A stretch of DNA of 51,279 nt, from positions 1-51,279 of the forward strand of contig JBMFQR010000013.1 in NCBI GenBank assembly GCA_049968515.1, read 5' to 3'. A model generated the notes under the pieces. The model ran no database searches, was not told where the DNA came from, and saw only the letters and a program-made list of their open reading frames with translations. The DNA is from JAOACQ01 sp049968515 (lineage in GTDB: Bacteria; Spirochaetota; Brevinematia; Brevinematales; JAOACQ01). A program made the translations under genes and the position numbers. Within the stretch, counting starts at the first letter, position 1. Each line of letters opens with the position of its first letter. This document shows positions 27,101 through 35,411 of this stretch, in pieces.

Positions 27101-28656
27101 CTCCACCACCTCATCATGATATTTATTCCATTGAAGACCTGGCTCAATTGATTTTTGACCTAAAGAATGTAAATCCAGATGCACGGATAAGTGTAAAGCT
27201 TGTCTCAGAAATAGGTGTGGGCACAATTGCAGCAGGTGTAGCAAAGGCACATGCGGATATGATTCTCATTTCTGGAGGAGATGGGGGAACAGGTGCATCA
27301 CCGATTAGCTCCATAAAGCATGCCGGCCTGCCGTGGGAACTTGGACTTTCTGAGACACATCAGACTCTAATATTGAATAATCTTAGAAGCAGGGTAAGAC
27401 TGCAAACAGATGGCCAGATGAGAACTGGAAGAGATGTTGTCATTGCCGCTATACTTGGCGCAGAGGAATATGGGTTTTCAACTGCTGCACTTATAACATT
27501 GGGTTGTGTTATGTTAAGACATTGCAACCTTAATAATTGCTCACTTGGAGTGGCCACTCAGGATGAAATTCTTGAGAGAAGATTTCAGGGCAGGGTGGAA
27601 TATCTTGTCAACTATATGAGGTTTGTTGCAATGGAAGTAAGGGAAATTATGGCACATCTGGGAGTGAGGACAATGGATGAATTAATCGGAAGAACAGAAT
27701 TACTTGAGGAAAATAAAGAAATTTATAGATGGAAATTCAAAAATCTTGATTTATCAAAAATTCTCTATAAACCTCAGATAGACAAAAATGTAGGCACACA
27801 TTGTACAATCAGCCAGAATCATGGGATTGATGATGTACTTGACAGAAAACTTATTCTTGAAGCTTCTCCAGCACTAATGAAGGGCACAAAGGTTTATAAA
27901 GAGTTTGAAATAAAGAACATCAACAGAACAACAGGTGCAATGCTTTCTGGAGAAGTCTGCAAAAGATATGGAGAAATGGGGTTAAACGAAGATACAATTC
28001 ACTTCAAGTTTTATGGGGTTGCAGGTCAAAGCTTTGGTGCCTGGCTCGCAAAGGGTATAACTTTTGAACTTGAGGGGCTTGCCAATGATTATGTAGGCAA
28101 GGGAATATCTGGAGGAAAGATAATAATTTATCCATACAGGGATACAGATTATAAACCGGATGAAAATATTATTATTGGCAATACAACATTCTATGGTGCA
28201 ATTTCTGGAGAAGCCTATATATCGGGTGTTGCTGGGGAAAGATTCTGTATAAGAAATTCCGGGCTTAATGCTGTAATTGAAGGAGTAGGAGATCATGGAT
28301 GTGAATATATGACTGGAGGAAGGGTTGTGATTATCGGTAGAACCGGCATAAATTTTGCAGCTGGTATGTCCGGGGGCATCGCCTATGTTTATGATGAAGA
28401 GGATGACTTCAGGGAAAAATGTAATATGGAAATGGTCGAACTTTATCAGATAGGAAAAGAGGATGAAAATCTATTAAAAAAGCTGCTCTCCAATCACTTA
28501 AGGTATACAAGAAGTAAAAAAGCCAGAATTATACTGGAAGATTTTGAAAGCAATAAACTTAAATTTGTAAAAGTGTTACCTCTCGAATACAAAAAGATAT
28601 TAGAAACAAGAGAGGTTACAACTGCACTAAATCTTATGGAGGTCTACGATGGGTGA
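24127..28656 (+). CDS. gltB: Glutamate synthase large subunit
   Basis: A 1509-residue NADPH-GOGAT alpha subunit, of normal length. Glutamine is hydrolysed in the N-terminal Ntn amidotransferase domain, whose catalytic Cys16 lies in EHDSCGVGF and is probably exposed by removal of a 15-residue propeptide. Ammonia is passed to the central FMN domain (GEGGEDPERF, PGEGGQLPGHKV, GGDGGTGASP). LGCVMLRHCNLNNCSLG supplies the three Fe-S cysteines. A C-terminal GXGXG domain ends the protein (GGKIIIYP, MTGGRVVIIG). An upstream in-frame TTG at 24076 is rejected because it lies in the sigma-54 -12 element. The ATG at 24127 has GGAGA at 6 nt. It overlaps gltD by 8 nt. Confidence 0.96.
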   Translation: MQQKGLYHPEFEHDSCGVGFICNIKGEKSHRIVTEALEILKRLSHRGATGAEPDTGDGAGILIQIPDRFFRYECEKAGIKLPEYGRYGVGVVFLPKIEKERNLIKQWLEEIIREEGGILLGWRNVPVDNSMIGKTAKSLEPVMEQIFIEYSGSDCDTMEFERRLYVIRKRIENKVRNSSLNQKDFFYITNLSSRTISYKGMLTPEQVEKYFLDLSNPMVESPIALIHSRFSTNTFPAWNLAQPFRYIAHNGEINTLRGNVNWMKAKEGNLESKYFGEKLKEIFPTIVPGGSDSAMFDNVFELLYLSGRSIEDVMSLMVPFAWERSPVLNKAEKDFYLYKNLLMEPWDGPAAIAFTDGVRVGALLDRNGLRPARYIITKDDYVIMASEVGVLDISPANIKKSARLEPGKMLYIDTEKGVLIEDRELKKSLVERLPYSKWIKENTINWKNPPEDFLKKDRISIQKSKDILIDLKAFGYTREDLKVIMMPMALEGQEPVGAMGNDTPHAILSKRPQLLYSYFKQLFAQVTNPPIDPIREEIVMSLNTYIGKKHNILEDGSIHCEKLIFETPILKEEDFSKILSIRDERFKLKIIPTLYDINEVDGFRKTIDRICLEAEKSISEGISLIILSDRGVCEQKPSLPMLLAVGAVHHHLVKISKRGQINLIVESGEPREVHHFATLFGYGADLIFPYLAFEAIEYMVNEQEINIEKEKVIKNYIKAINKGILKILSKMGISTLQSYRGAQIFEALGLSEEVIEKCFNGTVSRIGGATFETLARENLTRHREAYSSEFQFNVRLLDTGGQYQWKKDGEFHLWNPDTIAALQDAVRSGDYEKYKVFAKLINEQKDNPATLRALFKFKETKPIPLDEVEPIESIMKRFATGAMSFGSISRAAHETIAIAMNRIGGKSNTGEGGEDPERFKPLPNGDSKRSAIKQVASGRFGVTTNYLVNADELQIKIAQGAKPGEGGQLPGHKVSVIIAKTRYTTPGVTLISPPPHHDIYSIEDLAQLIFDLKNVNPDARISVKLVSEIGVGTIAAGVAKAHADMILISGGDGGTGASPISSIKHAGLPWELGLSETHQTLILNNLRSRVRLQTDGQMRTGRDVVIAAILGAEEYGFSTAALITLGCVMLRHCNLNNCSLGVATQDEILERRFQGRVEYLVNYMRFVAMEVREIMAHLGVRTMDELIGRTELLEENKEIYRWKFKNLDLSKILYKPQIDKNVGTHCTISQNHGIDDVLDRKLILEASPALMKGTKVYKEFEIKNINRTTGAMLSGEVCKRYGEMGLNEDTIHFKFYGVAGQSFGAWLAKGITFELEGLANDYVGKGISGGKIIIYPYRDTDYKPDENIIIGNTTFYGAISGEAYISGVAGERFCIRNSGLNAVIEGVGDHGCEYMTGGRVVIIGRTGINFAAGMSGGIAYVYDEEDDFREKCNMEMVELYQIGKEDENLLKKLLSNHLRYTRSKKARIILEDFESNKLKFVKVLPLEYKKILETREVTTALNLMEVYDG

Positions 28657-30064
28657 TCCAAAGGGATTTTTAAAAATAAAAAGAGCCAAACCAATCTATC
28701 GTCCCGTGAAGGAAAGAATAAAGGACTTCAAAGAAGTTTCTCTTTTGAGACCTGTAGAAAAGGCTGTCGAACAGGCTTCAAGATGTATGGATTGTGGGAC
28801 ACCTTTCTGTCACTGGGCATGTCCTGTCGGTAATTATATACCAGAGTGGAATGATGCTCTTTACAGAAAGCAATATAAAAGGGCTTATGAGCTTCTTGCA
28901 GCGACAAACAATCTTCCGGAGATAACAGGTAGGCTCTGTCCCGCATTGTGTGAGTACTCCTGTGTACTCGGTTTAAATGATGATCCAGTTACAATAAGAG
29001 AGAATGAGTTGAATATTATTGAGTATGCATTTTCTCAGGGCTGGGTAAAACCAGAGCCACCAGAAATAAGAACAGGCAAAAGAGTTGCGATTATTGGTTC
29101 TGGACCTGCAGGACTTGCTTGTGCCGCTTTACTTAACAAAGCCGGTCATAGTGTTGTTGTTTTTGAAAAAGCCGATAAGGTTGGAGGATTTTTAAGATAT
29201 GGCATTCCAGAATTTAAGCTTGAAAAGCATATTCTGGACAGAAGAATCAAGATTTATGAAGAGGAAGGAATAGAATTTAAGACAAACACGAATGCCGGTG
29301 TAGATATAAAAACTGAAGTTTTACTGAAGGAATTTGATGCCATCTGTTTAACAGGGGGTGCACGAAAACCGAGAGATTTACAAATTCCCGGCAGAGAACT
29401 TGAAGGAATATATTTTGCGGTTGATTATCTTACTCAGGTTAACATGAGGGTTTCCGGAAGAGAAATAGAGAACTATATAGATGCAAATGACAAGAATGTA
29501 ATAATAATTGGTGGTGGAGACACAGGAGCTGATTGTGTTGGTACGGCTGTCAGACAGGGGGCCAAGTCAATAAAACAGATAGAGATTATGCCAAAACCTC
29601 CTGAATCAAGAACAGAGGACTTTCCCTGGCCAAGGTATCCAATGATTTTAAGGACATCCACGAGTCATGAGGAGGGAGGGGAAAGAGACTGGTGTATACT
29701 CACGAAAAGGTTTGAAGGTGAGAAAAAGATAGAAAAGCTAATATGTGCAAGGGTTGAGTTTGAAAAAGACTCGGTAACAAAAAGGCCTGTTATGAAAGAA
29801 ATACCAGGCTCTGAATTTGAACTTAAGGCTGATCTTGTGATTCTTGCTCTCGGATTTCTACATCCTGAACATGAGGGTATACTTACCGATCTTGGAGTTG
29901 AGTTTGACGAGAGAGGGAATGTAAAAACTGACGAAAATTATATGACTAAAATTCCGGGAGTTTTTGCAGCAGGGGATTTAAGACGTGGACAATCTCTCAT
30001 AGTCTGGGCAATAGCAGAGGGTAGAAAGGCAGCAGAATGTGTGAATAAATTTCTGAAAAGGTAA
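28649..30064 (+). CDS. gltD: Glutamate synthase small subunit
   Basis: A 471-residue NADPH-GOGAT beta subunit that feeds electrons from NADPH through FAD and Fe-S clusters to GltB. The N-terminal cysteines CMDCGTPFCHWACPVGN and GRLCPALCEYSCVLG bind two 4Fe-4S clusters. IIGSGPAGLACAALL is the FAD Rossmann motif and IIGGGDTGADCVGTAVRQG the NADPH motif. The C-terminal FAAGDLRRGQSLIVWAIAEGRKAA closes the FAD site. Its start lies within the end of gltB, so the subunits are translationally coupled. It is convergent with ribBA. Confidence 0.96.
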   Translation: MGDPKGFLKIKRAKPIYRPVKERIKDFKEVSLLRPVEKAVEQASRCMDCGTPFCHWACPVGNYIPEWNDALYRKQYKRAYELLAATNNLPEITGRLCPALCEYSCVLGLNDDPVTIRENELNIIEYAFSQGWVKPEPPEIRTGKRVAIIGSGPAGLACAALLNKAGHSVVVFEKADKVGGFLRYGIPEFKLEKHILDRRIKIYEEEGIEFKTNTNAGVDIKTEVLLKEFDAICLTGGARKPRDLQIPGRELEGIYFAVDYLTQVNMRVSGREIENYIDANDKNVIIIGGGDTGADCVGTAVRQGAKSIKQIEIMPKPPESRTEDFPWPRYPMILRTSTSHEEGGERDWCILTKRFEGEKKIEKLICARVEFEKDSVTKRPVMKEIPGSEFELKADLVILALGFLHPEHEGILTDLGVEFDERGNVKTDENYMTKIPGVFAAGDLRRGQSLIVWAIAEGRKAAECVNKFLKR

Positions 30065-30085
30065 AATTTTCGGTCCGGATTTTAC
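30061..30085 (+). terminator. Weak hairpin at the gltD/ribBA junction
   Basis: GTAAAAT / ATTTTAC stem (7 bp, 11-nt loop) overlapping the gltD stop, followed by a mixed G/T run. It is the only candidate terminator between the convergent genes. Confidence 0.3.
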
Positions 30086-30102
30086 GGGTTTTATGGTTAA
30101 AA

Positions 30103-31305
30103 TTAATACAGATGCCCCATTTTTTCCTTTTTTGTCCTGAGATAGTCTTCATTTATTTCGTTTGGTTGTATGACAATGGGGACTCTCTCAACTATCTCAA
30201 TACCATGCCCCTGAAGGCCAACAATTTTCTTTGGATTGTTTGTCATAAGTCTTATCTTTGTTGCACCGAGGTCTTTAAGTATTTGTGCTCCAATTCCATA
30301 GTCCCTTAAGTCTGGCTTGAAACCGAGATGAATATTGGCATCCACGGTATCAAGCCCCTGGTCCTGAAGCGCATAAGCCTTGATTTTGTTAGCAAGACCT
30401 ATCCCCCTCCCTTCCTGTCTCATATAGAGGAGTATTCCTCTTCCTTCCTTCTCAATCATCTCAAGGGCTTTATGAAGTTGCTCACCACAATCACACCTTA
30501 GAGAACCTAAAATATCACCCGTAAAACATTCTGAATGTACCCTGACAAGCAGAGGAGTCTCTGGATCAATTTCTCCCTTTATCAGTGCGACATGCTCTTT
30601 ATCATCCATATCGCTTTTGTATACAACAATCCTGAATGTCCCATATTTTGTTGGTAGCATTGCTTCTGATTCTTTATAGACATGCTTTTCTTTCTTTCTC
30701 CTGTATTCTATAATCTGTGCAACAGAAATAATCTTTAAGCCAAATTTTTCCGAAAATTTTATCAATTCTGGAAGCCTTGCCATCGAACCATCTTCATTAA
30801 GTATCTCACATATTACTCCCACAGGTTCAAGCCCTGCCATTTTTACTAGATCAACTGCTGCTTCCGTATGCCCTGCTCTCTTTAATACTCCTCCCTTCCG
30901 TGCCTGAAGAGGAAATATATGCCCCGGTTTCACAAAATCCTTTGCCTCTGCATCCGGTTCTGCAAGTTTTCTTAAAGTAAGACTCCTCTCATATGCTGAG
31001 ATACCGGTTGAGGTCTCTACAGCATCTACTGAAACAGTAAAAGCTGTGCCCCACTTCTCATCCGCATTCTCTATCATTATAGGAAGATTGAGTCTTTCTG
31101 CCTTTTCTTCTGTCAATGGCGCACACAGAAGACCTCTTGCTTCTTTGATGATAAAGTTTACCTTTTCTGGCGTCGCAAAACTTGCTGCCATTACTATATC
31201 ACCCTCATTTTCTCTGTCTTCATCATCAACAACTATTATCATATTGCCTTTCTTTATTTCTTCTATTGCTTCTTCAATAGTGTTAAACTTAACTTTCTCC
31301 TCCAT
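30103..31305 (-). CDS. ribBA: Bifunctional DHBP synthase / GTP cyclohydrolase II
   Basis: A 400-residue bifunctional enzyme for the two entry steps of riboflavin synthesis. The RibB half (about 1-200) has VVDDEDRENEGDIVMAA, RAGHTEAAVDL and GLEPVGVICEI. The RibA half has RVHSECFTGDILGSLRCDCGEQL with its zinc cysteines, RQEGRGIGL, and QILKDLGATKIRLMTNNP. Both active sites look intact. The open frame extends upstream to 31371, overlapping the SDR stop. I choose the ATG at 31305 because GGAGG lies 9 nt upstream of it and because the family begins there. There is no FMN riboswitch in the 58-nt gap. Confidence 0.95.
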   Translation of the reverse strand: MEEKVKFNTIEEAIEEIKKGNMIIVVDDEDRENEGDIVMAASFATPEKVNFIIKEARGLLCAPLTEEKAERLNLPIMIENADEKWGTAFTVSVDAVETSTGISAYERSLTLRKLAEPDAEAKDFVKPGHIFPLQARKGGVLKRAGHTEAAVDLVKMAGLEPVGVICEILNEDGSMARLPELIKFSEKFGLKIISVAQIIEYRRKKEKHVYKESEAMLPTKYGTFRIVVYKSDMDDKEHVALIKGEIDPETPLLVRVHSECFTGDILGSLRCDCGEQLHKALEMIEKEGRGILLYMRQEGRGIGLANKIKAYALQDQGLDTVDANIHLGFKPDLRDYGIGAQILKDLGATKIRLMTNNPKKIVGLQGHGIEIVERVPIVIQPNEINEDYLRTKKEKMGHLY

Positions 31306-31363
31306 AAGCTGTTGCCTCCATATTTGAGCAATTGAATTTGTCTGGCACACCAGAGCCAGACAT

Positions 31364-32119
31364 TTACTCAAGGTATATCATTTTTTTTGTCATACCACCA
31401 TCAATGATGATGTTTGTACCGGTAATAAAAGAATTTTTCTCGTCAACTAAAAATTTTATTGCACTTACTATATCCTCTGCAACTCCTACCCTGCCACAGG
31501 GATGCTGTAAGTGATCTTCTGGTCTTAATTCTACAGCCTTTCTTCTGGAACTCTTTTTTAAGCTTTCAGTTTCAATCCAACCCGGGCTTATAGAATTCAC
31601 CCTAACCTCGGGGCCGAGACTTATAGCAAGGGCATGTGTTAAAGAAACAATCCCACCCTTTGAGGCAGAATAGGCCTCTGTATTCGGCTCGGACTGGAAT
31701 GCTCTTGTAGAAGCAATATTGACGATACAACCTTTCTCCTTTTTCAAATACAAAGAAAAATACTTTGCAGTTAAAAAAACAGAAGAAAGATTTACATCAA
31801 TAACCCTTTTCCATTCCTGATAAGAGAGTTCTTCCAGTGGCTTATTTATTGAAATTGCGGCATTATTAACAAGCACCTTTATGTGAATGGAGTTCTTCAC
31901 TATCTCATCCAGCCATTTCTTTATATCCTCTTCTCTTGAGACATCCCCCTCAAATGCAAGAAATCTATTGGCATAAATTTTGTTTTCTTCTTGTATCTCT
32001 TCAATTGCCTCACTGTCAATATCAATGACTGCAACATACCAGCCCGACTTAAGAAAATCGATAGCCACAGACTTTCCAATGCCCTGAGCACCCCCAGTAA
32101 TTGCGATTACTTTCTCCAT
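31364..32119 (-). CDS. Short-chain dehydrogenase/reductase (classical SDR)
   Basis: A 251-residue NAD(P)-dependent oxidoreductase. It carries TGGAQGIGKS (cofactor loop), VIDIDSE (acidic residue after beta-2, favouring NAD), the VNNAAIS motif, catalytic Ser in NIASTRAF, Y-S-A-S-K (YSASKGGIVSL) and ISPGWIETE. The C-terminal IIDGGMTKK is normal. The substrate is not predictable; FabG- and sugar-dehydrogenase-like proteins look alike. It starts 11 nt after the HAMP-PAS gene and precedes ribBA, so it is probably cotranscribed with both. Confidence 0.85.
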   Translation of the reverse strand: MEKVIAITGGAQGIGKSVAIDFLKSGWYVAVIDIDSEAIEEIQEENKIYANRFLAFEGDVSREEDIKKWLDEIVKNSIHIKVLVNNAAISINKPLEELSYQEWKRVIDVNLSSVFLTAKYFSLYLKKEKGCIVNIASTRAFQSEPNTEAYSASKGGIVSLTHALAISLGPEVRVNSISPGWIETESLKKSSRRKAVELRPEDHLQHPCGRVGVAEDIVSAIKFLVDEKNSFITGTNIIIDGGMTKKMIYLE

Positions 32120-32130
32120 TTTACCCCTGC

Positions 32131-33012
32131 TTATCTTACCTTCTTCAATTTATTAAAAAAGATCACCACTTCAAAGGTATTTCCCTGTCTGTCCAGTATA
32201 GGATAAATTTCAATCCTGTCAGACTTATAAATCTCCTGCCCATTTATTGTCCTGATTTCCTTTTTAATCGTTGTTTTCGTCTTTTGGACAATAGCATAGT
32301 CTATTGCCGATTCAAACTCCTTATCTATAAATGAATAAACCATTTCCTGCTCACTCATCCTGTCAAACATATCAAGTATTCCCTTAAAAGCAGGTCCATT
32401 TTCGCTTTCACCCAAAATAAAAAGCGACATCAGTTGAAGATTCTTTATGTCATAAAATTCCTTTTCATTTTTTTTAGCAAAAATCTTTTCAAATGTTTCA
32501 TTATAATATCTTACTATTTTTTCTCCTCTTTCAAGACTTACAAAAAGGATGGGAATATCAATAAAATCCGCAAGCAATTTGTTCTTTTCAAATTCCACGA
32601 AAAGTCTCTCTGTTCTGAGTTCCTCATACTTTTCAATCTTACTTATTATTGAACTGAATGCCCTGCCAATATCGCCAAATTCATCTTCTTCTGGAAAAGA
32701 AATCGATTTGAGATTAAAATCTTCCTGAATAGAAAGGTCATCAAGTCTTTTCTTCAATTCTTTATATTTATTAATTCCCTTTTTAAATACAAAGAAATAT
32801 ATACTTATTCCATAAATTATAGATAACAAAAAAAGGATAGAAACAAAAATATATACCCTTTCAATAAAAGCACCCAATAACTGAAAACTAATAATGCCAT
32901 TTTTTAACTCTCTCTCCATCAAGTATATAAGAAAAAGCGAAATAAAACCAACAAATTGGGAAACAATAGAAACTGCTAAATATATTTTTATCCTTGTTTG
33001 AAGAGGAATCAT
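32131..33012 (-). CDS. Membrane HAMP-PAS protein without an output domain
   Basis: A 293-residue membrane sensor-like protein. Two transmembrane helices (about 9-30 and 50-75) are separated by a periplasmic loop of only about 20 residues. A HAMP segment follows (LDDLSIQEDFNLKSISFPEEDEFGDIGRAFSSII, abbreviated here by its ends, about 88-125), then a PAS-like domain (FVSLERGEKIVRYYNETFEKIF). It closes on strand-rich DRIEIYPILDRQGNTFEVVIFF. No kinase, GGDEF, HD or methyl-accepting part is present. GGAAGGG lies just before the ATG. It sits 11 nt after the coiled-coil gene and 11 nt before the SDR. It may signal through protein contacts. Confidence 0.65.
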   Translation of the reverse strand: MIPLQTRIKIYLAVSIVSQFVGFISLFLIYLMERELKNGIISFQLLGAFIERVYIFVSILFLLSIIYGISIYFFVFKKGINKYKELKKRLDDLSIQEDFNLKSISFPEEDEFGDIGRAFSSIISKIEKYEELRTERLFVEFEKNKLLADFIDIPILFVSLERGEKIVRYYNETFEKIFAKKNEKEFYDIKNLQLMSLFILGESENGPAFKGILDMFDRMSEQEMVYSFIDKEFESAIDYAIVQKTKTTIKKEIRTINGQEIYKSDRIEIYPILDRQGNTFEVVIFFNKLKKVR

Positions 33013-33023
33013 ATCCCTTCCTT

Positions 33024-33560
33024 TCAGCCTTTCTTTGTTTTCACAAGAAACAAAACCAGATTTATCTCATTTTCCATAAAACCCATGCTCAAAAGGTCTT
33101 CCTTGGTCTTTCCACTACTCAATAAAGACTTAAGTTTTTCTATTCTACTATTCTTTTCTTTCTCTATCAAATTTTCTTCAGCCTTTACAATTCTCTCTTC
33201 TGGCTTGTTATCCTTTTTCTGAACAGGAATTCTCTTTTCATCATCAATATCTTTTTGCTCTACCTTTCTTTCAACAATCTTCTCCACAATTACAGGTCTG
33301 GAAGAAGTTCTTGAAAGCTCTTCAAGCTTTAATATTTTTATATCAGCCTTTTTTATTAAATCCTGAATTGTTGTTATCTTATCCTCAAGAAGCTCAATAT
33401 TTCTTGCTGCTGCTCTGTTAAACTCAGTTATGAGTGCTTCTATCTCTTTCTTTGTATCTTCTATAAGCAGGCTATTTTTCAAGCCTTTTATCTTATTGTT
33501 TGTAACCAGAAAAAGGTAAAATGCAAATGCAAACGCTACAAATCCCAAAAAAGCTATCAT
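33024..33560 (-). CDS. Membrane-anchored coiled-coil protein with a C-terminal HTH-like tail
   Basis: A 178-residue protein with an N-terminal transmembrane helix (IAFLGFVAFAFAFYLFLV). A coiled coil follows (about 25-85, TKKEIEALITEFNRAAARNIELLEDK), then a charged Lys/Glu/Pro linker. The C-terminal helical motif (LLSSGKTKEDLLSMGFMENEINLVLFLV) has the G-x(4)-L-x-x-M-G-x-x-x-x-E-I pattern of small helix-turn-helix tails. This layout recalls DUF6115/DUF2802-type proteins found near flagellar or chemotaxis genes. It is the first gene of the minus-strand cluster and is divergent from the TPR protein. Confidence 0.55.
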   Translation of the reverse strand: MIAFLGFVAFAFAFYLFLVTNNKIKGLKNSLLIEDTKKEIEALITEFNRAAARNIELLEDKITTIQDLIKKADIKILKLEELSRTSSRPVIVEKIVERKVEQKDIDDEKRIPVQKKDNKPEERIVKAEENLIEKEKNSRIEKLKSLLSSGKTKEDLLSMGFMENEINLVLFLVKTKKG

Positions 33561-33712
33561 AATCCACCTTTCTTATTTTAATAAATATTTTAATTAAAAT
33601 CAAATATATTGGTTTAGAGGCAATGCTCTAACATTTTACCTGCAGTCCTCATATTCTCTAATTTTCTTATCTTTTTTTCCGATAAATAAATGAATATAGA
33701 GGAGTGAGAAAT

Positions 33713-35407
33713 ATGGAGTTTGTTATTATAGCCATTGTATCAGCTTTCTTTATTTCCTACTATCTTTTTATGACATTTAGAGAGGTAAAGATTAAAAAAG
33801 CTGAAAAAGCAGTAAGAAGTGGTGACCTCGACACAGCCCTTGCAATCTTTATGGAATCTCTCAGAAAAAACCCCAATGATATAGAAACCCTCTGGCATTT
33901 AGGCAACATAAATGAGGAAAAAAAATTATATCCTGAAGCCATTGGATATTATACAAAGCTAATAGAAATAGGAAAGGAATCAAAATATTTTTCGATGTTT
34001 GAGCTCTATAGAAGAGTGGGAATACTATACAGAAAGATAGGAAGAGAACAGGATGCACTGGACTTTCTTTTGCAGGCTTCCAATTTATTATCTTCATCAA
34101 AAGATGTACTCTACAACATCGCTTCCATCGTATTTTCACAGAAATACTTTTTCAGGGCATTGCCTTATTTTGAGAAGGCAGTTGGCTGGTATAAAAACAA
34201 CCCTGAATTCCTTAAAGAATATGGCTTCTGCTATCTTATGGTAGACAAGTTTGAAGAAGCATCTCCTCTTCTTGAAGCCTCAAACAAGCTTGATGACACC
34301 GATTACAGAAAAAAGTTTCTCTTATCCTATGTTTATCTACGGCTTGGTTATTTCTCAAAGGCAAAGGAGCTTATAGAAGAAGCTGCAAATAAATATAAGG
34401 ATGTAATGGACATAAAAGAATTGTTTTTTGCAGTAAAGATGCTTTATTTAATATACTTAAATGAAAACAACTATGATATTGTAAAAGATTTAATCACACA
34501 GATGGAAAATATAAATAATAATATTCAAGACAACCCTTTTAGAGATGATATTTCTATGGCAAATTTCTTTTTCAGGGTTCATCAAAAATATTATGATATC
34601 GCCCTTGAGATTCTTAGTAAAACCATTACATTCAAAACTGACCAGAAAGAAATTTCAGAAGAAGACAAACAAAGCCAGAGTCATCTATATGAAATTGTCT
34701 CCACACTGAGTAAGTATAAGGTTGAAAAAGAATTGCAGCTATACTCAGAAAAGAAATTCAAGAGTGAGATAGAATTTTCTGAACTTGAAAACAAAGCTAT
34801 GGAAGCAGATAAAGAATTAACACAGATATTTGAAAAATGGAAATGGAATTTCTTGAATAAAGAAACTTTATGGGAGTTTTTTGGTCCGAAGGTAGAAACC
34901 CGCTTTGACCCTACAATCATAATAGAAAAATACGCTGAAAACAAGATAAATGTTTTAAAAAAGCAAACTACACAGCCAAAAAAGGAAAAGATTGAAGAAG
35001 AAGAACAGGTTGTGAGTTCTGAAGATATATGTGAAAAAATCTACTCTATGGATATCCCATCTTTTCTTAATTTTGCGAGAGAGCTTGCAGACAAGATGGG
35101 CTTCAAGATAATCAATCAGAATGTTAAAACAGACCCTGTGGCTTCTGCAGAGGGGCAAGCCATTGATTTTCTATGTGTCGAGAAATATCAGCCTTCAAAT
35201 CGTGTACTTTTCTGCTTCAGGAGATGGAAAGAACCTATAGGCTACCTTTCACTTATGAATGTAATATCAGTTATGAAAGAAATGAAAGTAAACAGACTTG
35301 TTATTGTTTCAACATCAAAGCTATCCTTTGAAGCAGGCCACGCAGTAGAAAATGACAAGAGAATCACCTTCTACCTCTGTGAGGATGTAGTTCATTATTT
35401 AGGATAG
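33713..35407 (+). CDS. Membrane-anchored TPR protein with degenerate Mrr-like C-terminal domain
   Basis: A 564-residue protein. A transmembrane helix (about 2-20, EFVIIAIVSAFFISYYLFM) is followed by at least six TPR hairpins (ALAIFMESLRKNPNDIETLWHLG, YPEAIGYYTKLIEIG and others). A charged linker runs to about 440. The last 115 residues (FLNFARELADKMGFKIINQN, GQAIDFLCVEK, NRVLFCFRRWKEPIGYLSL, RLVIVSTSKLSFEA) follow the layout of Mrr-type restriction-endonuclease domains. The Q-x-K catalytic strand is replaced by CFRRW, so nuclease activity is unlikely. ATG 33713 with GGAG at 8 nt is preferred over GTG 33704. The domain order equals that of the gene at 12399. Confidence 0.65.
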   Translation: MEFVIIAIVSAFFISYYLFMTFREVKIKKAEKAVRSGDLDTALAIFMESLRKNPNDIETLWHLGNINEEKKLYPEAIGYYTKLIEIGKESKYFSMFELYRRVGILYRKIGREQDALDFLLQASNLLSSSKDVLYNIASIVFSQKYFFRALPYFEKAVGWYKNNPEFLKEYGFCYLMVDKFEEASPLLEASNKLDDTDYRKKFLLSYVYLRLGYFSKAKELIEEAANKYKDVMDIKELFFAVKMLYLIYLNENNYDIVKDLITQMENINNNIQDNPFRDDISMANFFFRVHQKYYDIALEILSKTITFKTDQKEISEEDKQSQSHLYEIVSTLSKYKVEKELQLYSEKKFKSEIEFSELENKAMEADKELTQIFEKWKWNFLNKETLWEFFGPKVETRFDPTIIIEKYAENKINVLKKQTTQPKKEKIEEEEQVVSSEDICEKIYSMDIPSFLNFARELADKMGFKIINQNVKTDPVASAEGQAIDFLCVEKYQPSNRVLFCFRRWKEPIGYLSLMNVISVMKEMKVNRLVIVSTSKLSFEAGHAVENDKRITFYLCEDVVHYLG

Positions 35408-35411
35408 GCCA

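Noticed and set aside
30103..31363. FMN riboswitch for ribBA
   Set aside because: The gap to the SDR gene is only 58 nt and lacks the RFN consensus.
31306..31371. 22-residue N-terminal extension of RibBA
   Set aside because: It overlaps the SDR stop, has no Shine-Dalgarno sequence, and the RibB family begins at the ATG at 31305, which has GGAGG.
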